From Myxococcus stipitatus (GTDB lineage Bacteria; Myxococcota; Myxococcia; Myxococcales; Myxococcaceae), in the NCBI RefSeq assembly GCF_037414475.1, contig NZ_CP147913.1:3968001-4032000 (forward strand): a stretch of DNA of 64,000 nucleotides, given 5' to 3'. Below, in pieces: positions 59,440-64,000 of this stretch; the first letter of the stretch is position 1, and the number at the start of each line of letters is the position of its first letter. The translations under genes were made by a program, and so were the position numbers. Under the pieces are notes generated by a model. That model made no database searches, was not told where the DNA came from, and worked only from the letters and a program-made list of their open reading frames with translations.

Positions 59440-59736
59440 GTGGATCCTCGACGCGCCTATCCCCGTATCGCCATCGCCGCCTTCGCCGGCAACCTCGCCT
59501 TCATCGGCGCCTGGGTCGTCCTCATCACCCGGACCAACGGTTGGCTGGTCATCGGCCCCATCCTGCTCGCCGTCTTCGCCCTCCTGCGCGTCGGAGGCAT
59601 GTGGCTCTACGCCGCCCGGCAGACGGAGAACCTCGAGCGCGCCCGCCGCGCCGCCATCTTCACCACCTTCCTCACGCTCGCTGGCATCGGCCTCTGGGTC
59701 TTCGCCGCCCTGCGCGGCCCGCGCATCAGCCTCTGA
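59440..59736 (+). CDS. Small membrane protein
   Basis: A ~98-residue protein with three hydrophobic segments (IAAFAGNLAFIGAWVVLI, WLVIGPILLAVFALLRVGGM, AAIFTTFLTLAGIGLWVFAAL). Start is a GTG (VDPRRAYPRI); a TTG 12 codons upstream could be used instead. I do not recognise a family. It lies between the lysozyme-like gene and the convergent ychF gene. Confidence 0.7.
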   Translation: MDPRRAYPRIAIAAFAGNLAFIGAWVVLITRTNGWLVIGPILLAVFALLRVGGMWLYAARQTENLERARRAAIFTTFLTLAGIGLWVFAALRGPRISL

Positions 59737-59841
59737 CCCGCAAACGCCTCGCGGGCGCTCCCAGAAGGCCTTGAGGCCCTCCAGAACGCGCCCGCGCGGT
59801 ACCACTCCGGCTCGCGGCCCTTGAAGGCCGCTCAGAAGCCC

Positions 59842-60951
59842 TTAGACGTTGAAGCGGAAGTGCATGCAGTCGCCGTCCTGCACGACGTACTCCTTGCCTT
59901 CCATCCGCAGCAGGCCCTTCTCCTTCACCGCGGACTCACTGCCCAACTTCACCAGGTCCTCCCAGCGCATCACCTCGGCCTTGATGAAGCCGCGCTCGAA
60001 GTCCGAGTGGATGACGCCCGCCGCCTGCGGCGCCTTGTAGCCCTTGTGGATGGTCCACGCGCGGCACTCCTGCTCGCCCACCGTGAAGTACGTCCACAGG
60101 CCCAAGAGCGTGTAGCCCGCCCGCACCACCTTGTGCAGACCCGGCTCCTTCAGGCCCGCGCTCTCCAGGAAGCCCGGACGCTCGGACTCGGGGAGCTGCT
60201 GGATTTCCGACTCCAGCGCCGCCGCCAACACCACCACCTCGAAGCCCTCCTTCGCGGCCATCTCCTTCACCGCCGCGACGTGCTTGTTGGCGTCTTCCTT
60301 CCCAATCTCGCCCTCGCCGATGTTCGCCACGTACAACACCGGCTTGTCCGTCAGGAGGAACAGGTCGTGGATGAGCGCCTTCTCGTCCTCGGTCAGCTTC
60401 TGCGCCCGCACGGTGATGGCGGCGTCCAGCCCGGCCTTCACGCGGTCCAGCAGCGCCACCTCGGCCTTGGCCTCGTCACCGGCCTTGCCGCCCATCTTCG
60501 TGTTCTTCAAGGAGCGCTCGCGGCGCTTCTCCACCGTCTCCAGGTCCTTGAGGCACAGCTCCGTGTCGACCACGTCCCGGTCCCTCACCGGATTCACCCC
60601 GCCCTCGACGTGGGTGACGTTGTCGTCCTCGAAGCAGCGCAGCACGTGCAGCACCGCGTCCACCTGGCGGATGTTGCCCAGGAACTGGTTGCCCAGGCCC
60701 TCGCCCTTGGAGGCGCCGCGCACCAGGCCCGCGATGTCCACGAACTCCAGCGACGTGGGGACCTTCTTCAGCGGCTTGATGAGCTCGGACAGCTTGTCCA
60801 GCCGCTCATCCGGCACGGGCACCACGCCCACGTTGGGCTCGATGGTGCAGAAGGGGTAGTTGGCCGCCTGCGCGCCCGCGGCCGACAGCGCGTTGAACAG
60901 GGTGGACTTGCCCACGTTGGGCAGCCCGACGATTCCGATGGATAGACCCAT
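59842..60951 (-). CDS. ychF: Redox-responsive ATPase YchF (Obg-like)
   Basis: A 369-residue P-loop ATPase of the Obg family. The N-terminus is GLSIGIVGLPNVGKSTLFNALS with the Walker A motif; FVDIAGLVRGASKGEGLGNQFL is switch II with the family's hydrophobic substitution, and the nucleotide-specificity loop (NIGE rather than NKxD) supports ATP. A TGS-type domain ends VVQDGDCMHFRFNV. YchF binds ribosomes and affects oxidative-stress responses. It starts at MGLSIGIVG. It lies downstream of atpF on the same strand, 49 bases away, so may be co-transcribed. Confidence 0.96.
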   Translation of the reverse strand: MGLSIGIVGLPNVGKSTLFNALSAAGAQAANYPFCTIEPNVGVVPVPDERLDKLSELIKPLKKVPTSLEFVDIAGLVRGASKGEGLGNQFLGNIRQVDAVLHVLRCFEDDNVTHVEGGVNPVRDRDVVDTELCLKDLETVEKRRERSLKNTKMGGKAGDEAKAEVALLDRVKAGLDAAITVRAQKLTEDEKALIHDLFLLTDKPVLYVANIGEGEIGKEDANKHVAAVKEMAAKEGFEVVVLAAALESEIQQLPESERPGFLESAGLKEPGLHKVVRAGYTLLGLWTYFTVGEQECRAWTIHKGYKAPQAAGVIHSDFERGFIKAEVMRWEDLVKLGSESAVKEKGLLRMEGKEYVVQDGDCMHFRFNV

Positions 60952-61000
60952 GGTGATTCCCTGGAACAAACGCGCCGGGGGGCGCGCTTCCCTGTAATGG

Positions 61001-61549
61001 CTAGGCCGACCGGCGCGCGCCAGCGTTGGCGCCGCTCAGCGGAAGGCTCTGCACGAACTGCTCCGCCAGCGCGCGGTGCTTGCCGTCGTCCATGCGCTCG
61101 TTGATGAGCTTGCCCGCCACGTCCATGGCCAGGTCCACGGCCATGGCGCGCACCTCGGCGATGGCCTTGGCCTTCTGCTCGTCGATTTCACGACGCGCGC
61201 TCAGCTTCAGCTCCTCCGCCTCCTTGCGGCTCTTGGCCATCAGCTCCTCGCGGAACTTCTCCATCTCCTGCTGGTTGCGGCGCGTCTCGTCGGCGGCCTG
61301 ACGGCGGGCCTCCGCGATGGCCGTCTTCTGGTCGGCCAGCAGCTTCTCCGCCTCGGCGCGCTCACGCTTGGCGCTCTCGATGGCGGCCGAAATCTGCTTC
61401 TCACGCTCCTCCACGAGCTGGAGGATGGGTCCCCACGCCTTCGACTTCAGGACGAAGAAGACGATGATGAAGGTGACGAGGGTCCAGAAGATGAGGCCCG
61501 GCTGGACGCTCACGAGGTTGCTGGCGGCGAGGACGGAGGGCAGGAACAT
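61001..61549 (-). CDS. atpF: ATP synthase F0 subunit b
   Basis: A 182-residue peripheral stalk subunit. One N-terminal transmembrane helix (FWTLVTFIIVFFVLKSKAW) followed by a long charged coiled coil (EEREKQISAAIESAKRERAEAEKLLADQKTAIAEARRQAADE) that dimerises and reaches F1. The last ~25 residues are less regular and end in RRSA. It lies last in the F0 operon with 119 bases from atpE. Confidence 0.95.
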   Translation of the reverse strand: MFLPSVLAASNLVSVQPGLIFWTLVTFIIVFFVLKSKAWGPILQLVEEREKQISAAIESAKRERAEAEKLLADQKTAIAEARRQAADETRRNQQEMEKFREELMAKSRKEAEELKLSARREIDEQKAKAIAEVRAMAVDLAMDVAGKLINERMDDGKHRALAEQFVQSLPLSGANAGARRSA

Positions 61550-61668
61550 GGCGGCGTGTCCGGCGTGAGGGAGTCAGACGGCGGAAAGTCTTGGGCTCTA
61601 CTACCAGGAGGCGCTGGGACCCGCTCGCGGCGAGCACCAGCGCACTCCAGGCTTCCTACGGAAAGGCT

Positions 61669-61899
61669 TTACGCCTTGACGGCCAGAAGCACGCAAACGA
61701 CCAGCGCGAACAGCGTGGCGCCTTCGATGAGGGCCGCGGCGATGATCATCGTGGTGCGGATGTCGCCACCGGCGGCGGGCTGACGGCCCGTCGCGTCCAT
61801 GGCGGCGGCGGCGAGCTTACCGATGCCGAGGGCGGCGCCGATGATGGAGAGACCGGCACCGAGGCCGGCGGCGAGGAAGGCAAGAGCGAGGTTGGTCAT
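61669..61899 (-). CDS. atpE: ATP synthase F0 subunit c
   Basis: The 76-residue proteolipid of the c-ring. Two helices with a polar loop RQPAAGGDIRTT; the ion-binding acidic residue is Glu59 in the second helix (ALIEGATLF). The first helix has the GxGxGxxxG packing series. I see no Gln/Ser pair as in Na+ rings, so a proton ring is likely. Spacing to atpB is about 137 bases. Confidence 0.96.
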   Translation of the reverse strand: MTNLALAFLAAGLGAGLSIIGAALGIGKLAAAAMDATGRQPAAGGDIRTTMIIAAALIEGATLFALVVCVLLAVKA

Positions 61900-62036
61900 G
61901 GCGGTGCTTCTCTTTTCGTAGCGAAGGACCCGCTTGTGGGGGGGTCGTGATGCCCTTCAGGACTACCTCTGGCGACCTTTCGAATCGCCAGGTACTCAAC
62001 CGGGGCGCCGGTGCGGCTCGCGCCCCGTCAACTTGG

Positions 62037-63059
62037 TCAGGCGTGCGCCTTGCCGTGGTCGTGGCTGTGACCGCCCTCGGCGTGGCCGTGGTCATCGTGG
62101 TGGTGACCGGTGGCCACCGCCATGCCGATGAACAGCGCGGACAGCAGCGTGAAGACGTAGGCCTGCACGAAGGCCACGAACAGCTCCAGCAGGTAGATGG
62201 CGAACGCGAAGGGCACGCTGATCACCGCGACCGCGGGGTGGCCGAGGATGAAGATGAGGCCGATGAGGAAGAAGAGGACGATGTGGCCCGCCAGCATGTT
62301 GGCGAACAGACGCATCGTGAGGGCGAAGGGCTTGGTGAACAGGCCCAGGATTTCCACCGGAATCATGATGGGCCAGAGCGACCAGTGCACGCCGCCCGTC
62401 AAGTGCTTCAGGTAGCCGCCCAGGCCCGCCGCGCGGATGCCCGCCGCCTGCGTGACGAAGAACGTGCAGATGGCGAGGCCCGCGGTCACCGCCAGGTTGC
62501 CCGTCGCCGTGGCCATCCAGGGCACCAGGCCCAGCAGGTTCATGGCGAGGATGAAGAAGAACGCGGTGAGCAGGTACGGCACGTAGCGGGGGCCGTCATC
62601 CTTGCCGATGTTCTTGATGGCCATCTCGTCCCGGACGAAGAGGACCAGCATCTCGATGAGGTTTGCGCCCGCGCCGCGCGGCACCATCTTCGTCTTGTCG
62701 CGGTTGCTCCAGATGAGCAGCGTGCCCAGCAGCAGCACCGCCGCCAGCCACATCATCACCGTGTGCTTGGTGATGGAGAGGTCCAGGCAGCCCTGGAACA
62801 GGCCGGACCAGCCGGACGGGGCCACCAGCCCATGGTCCGTCATCACCGGCGCGCAATTGCCGATGCGAATGGGAGGAATCGCGCCCAGGTGGATGGGCTG
62901 ACGCAGGGGGACCTCGAGCTCGAAGTCGTTCGTGTCCGAGACGTGGTGGAGGATGTAATCCGGCACACTCGGCTCGTGCCCCTCGCCGTGACCTCCGGAC
63001 TCGGAGGCCCACGCGGTGGCCACGAACAGACTGGCGAACAGCACCATTGCCTTGCGCAT
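62037..63059 (-). CDS. atpB: ATP synthase F0 subunit a with His-rich tail
   Basis: A 340-residue F0 subunit a, longer than usual because of an N-terminal extracytoplasmic extension with a signal-like start (MVLFASLFVATAWASESG). The key half-channel arginine is in LTMRLFANMLAGH; other conserved helices end in LLELFVAFVQAYVFTLLSALFIGMAV. The C-terminus is His-rich (HHHDDHGHAEGGHSHDHGKAHA), like metal-binding tails. ATG at 63059 overlaps the upstream stop (TGATG); the GTG one codon earlier is also possible. Confidence 0.96.
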   Translation of the reverse strand: MRKAMVLFASLFVATAWASESGGHGEGHEPSVPDYILHHVSDTNDFELEVPLRQPIHLGAIPPIRIGNCAPVMTDHGLVAPSGWSGLFQGCLDLSITKHTVMMWLAAVLLLGTLLIWSNRDKTKMVPRGAGANLIEMLVLFVRDEMAIKNIGKDDGPRYVPYLLTAFFFILAMNLLGLVPWMATATGNLAVTAGLAICTFFVTQAAGIRAAGLGGYLKHLTGGVHWSLWPIMIPVEILGLFTKPFALTMRLFANMLAGHIVLFFLIGLIFILGHPAVAVISVPFAFAIYLLELFVAFVQAYVFTLLSALFIGMAVATGHHHDDHGHAEGGHSHDHGKAHA

Positions 63060-63466
63060 CACTCGTCTCCGCCCGCCGCGCCCTTGGACGCGGCCATCAC
63101 GTAGCTCACTTCAATCCATTGCAGCGCGAAGTAGACGCCGAAGAAGCCGGCGATGAACGGCACCGGCTGCATTCCTCGCGACACCAGCCCCACCAACCCC
63201 ACCAGCACCGCCACCATCCTCAGGCCGAACACCACCCCCACCACCTTCAACGCCGCCTTGAGGTCCTGCCTCATCGCCCGCCGCTTGAGCAACAGCGCCA
63301 CCACGCCTGTCACCGCCGCCAGCCCTACGCCCCACAGCGCCGCCACCCGGGCCTCCCCCACCGTCGGGAGCAGCCCCGCCACCGCCACGCCCACCACCAT
63401 CACTCCGGCCGCCAGCCCCGCGTGGGACCTGAACGGGTCCTTCTCCTCGCCACTCCGTCCCGTCAC
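63059..63466 (-). CDS. AtpI-like membrane protein
   Basis: A 135-residue protein with four hydrophobic segments (AGLAAGVMVVGVAVAGLL, LWGVGLAAVTGVVALLL, VVGVVFGLRMVAVLVGLVGLV, PFIAGFFGVYFALQWIEV), between atpZ and atpB, fitting the ATP synthase subunit I that assists c-ring assembly. The GTG start overlaps the atpZ stop (GTGA) and its stop overlaps the atpB start. The sequence is divergent, so the assignment rests partly on position. Confidence 0.78.
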   Translation of the reverse strand: MTGRSGEEKDPFRSHAGLAAGVMVVGVAVAGLLPTVGEARVAALWGVGLAAVTGVVALLLKRRAMRQDLKAALKVVGVVFGLRMVAVLVGLVGLVSRGMQPVPFIAGFFGVYFALQWIEVSYVMAASKGAAGGDE

Positions 63467-63729
63467 TTGCGCCGTCCCAGTCGGGCCATCTCCCGGAGGA
63501 ATCCGTAGAAGCCCACGCAGATACCCAGGAAGCTCAAGCCCACCAGCAACCACGGCCCCGTCCCCAGCTTCCGGTCCAGCAGGTGGCCGCCCAGCACGCC
63601 CACCACCGCCCCACCCACCAGCTTCCACACCGCCGCGATGTAGGGCTGGGCCGCCCTCATCTGCCGAGCCGTCTGCCCCAGCTCGCTCCCGTCCGAGCGC
63701 GTCTTTTCCCGGGGCTCCTTCTCCGCCAT
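63463..63729 (-). CDS. atpZ: AtpZ/AtpI-family protein
   Basis: An 88-residue protein with two hydrophobic helices (IAAVWKLVGGAVVGVLGGHLLD and GPWLLVGLSFLGICVGFYGFLREM), separated by DRKLGTG, the AtpZ pattern. AtpZ/AtpI proteins are linked to Mg/Ca transport and F0 assembly. It is the first gene of the F0 operon; the stop overlaps the next start. The N-terminal part is charged (MAEKEPREKTRSDG). Confidence 0.88.
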   Translation of the reverse strand: MAEKEPREKTRSDGSELGQTARQMRAAQPYIAAVWKLVGGAVVGVLGGHLLDRKLGTGPWLLVGLSFLGICVGFYGFLREMARLGRRK

Positions 63730-64000
63730 TCGGACGCCTCCACCTGCCCTGGGAAACCCTTGGATTTCCTACGTCGCCCGATCCAACCCCTGCACGCGCG
63801 GGCGCCGCTTAACACCGAATGAGCGGCAGGCGCAACCGCTACAGTGTCACCAGAGGGAGTGCCCCCAGCGGGGGTTGAGGCACCGTCAAGCGCAGCTATC
63901 ACTTCCAGAGCGAGAACGGCCGTTTCCGAAGGCGCCATCGAGCGCCCGCCCGGCCTGTTCCCCAGGTGCCCGGCGCACCAGCGGCCGGGGGAGTGCTCAT
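63730..64000. other. Upstream region of the F0 operon
   Basis: About 270 bases at the window end, which must hold the promoter for atpZ (minus strand). A small hairpin (CCCCC/GGGGG near 63862-63874) and another short one (GCCGCT/AGCGGC near 63804-63827) are visible. I see no gene that I trust here. Confidence 0.5.

Noticed and set aside
63657-63938. Minus-strand frame upstream of atpZ
   Set aside because: Overlaps the atpZ start in another frame; translation is Arg/Gly-rich and looks like promoter DNA.

Overview
The window is high-G+C DNA from a predatory delta-proteobacterium of the Myxococcota, most likely a Myxococcus, Corallococcus or Pyxidicoccus relative. Evidence is the strong GC3 codon bias, many two-component proteins without DNA-binding outputs, an AgmX/PglI-type C-terminal domain, a MYXO-CTERM-like tail on a large secreted repeat protein, Asp/Gly/Ser/Pro-rich lipoproteins and a Bacteroides/myxobacteria-type inositol phosphate synthase. 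Nearly all of the window is coding; GTG starts and ATGA/GTGA stop-start overlaps are common.

Layout. 0-6 kb: the end of a SurA-like PPIase, pdxA (tail-to-tail overlap with a small 2Fe-2S ferredoxin-like gene), a MATE exporter, an AgmX/TonB-like anchored protein and an NTF2-like protein. 6-10.5 kb: a minus-strand signalling cluster (response regulator, membrane thioredoxin-like protein, membrane histidine kinase, double-receiver protein, soluble histidine kinase, response regulator) with coupled starts. 10.6-16.7 kb: DUF2079 membrane protein, HPF/RaiA-like factor, zinc alcohol dehydrogenase, an outer-surface repeat protein, a hypothetical protein and a PNPOx-like flavoprotein. 17.1-22.1 kb: a tightly overlapping five-gene operon that looks like a complete inositol-lipid pathway: inositol-3-phosphate synthase, Aur1-type PAP2 transferase, a CDP-alcohol phosphotransferase fused to GtrA, a secreted lipocalin-like protein, and a PTPMT1-like phosphatase. 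22.1-30.5 kb: two divergent MMPL/RND transporters, small lipoproteins and a MOSC protein. 30.7-49.6 kb: mostly single-gene units (zinc ribbon protein, methyltransferases, slipin, acyl-CoA dehydrogenase, TIGR00300 ornithine-cyclodeaminase-type protein, LysM/NlpC-like protein, ATP-grasp, zincin, metallophosphoesterase, AgmC-like protein, cupin, HTH-citrate synthase fusion) and a defective-looking tRNA-Gly(CCC).

49.8-57.7 kb is an accessory island of visibly lower G+C: Cys-rich lipoprotein, 2027-residue Rhs protein with a C-terminal HELGH metallopeptidase tip, a second Cys-rich lipoprotein overlapping its stop codon, three strong hairpins, and a decayed IS5-family transposase. A lysozyme-like protein with a Ser/Lys/Thr-rich N-terminus follows.

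59.4-64 kb returns to core genes: ychF and an F0-only ATP synthase operon (atpZ, an atpI-like gene, atpB, atpE, atpF) without F1 genes. The two most interesting systems are the inositol-lipid operon with its lipocalin-like partner, and the lipoprotein-Rhs-lipoprotein toxin locus.
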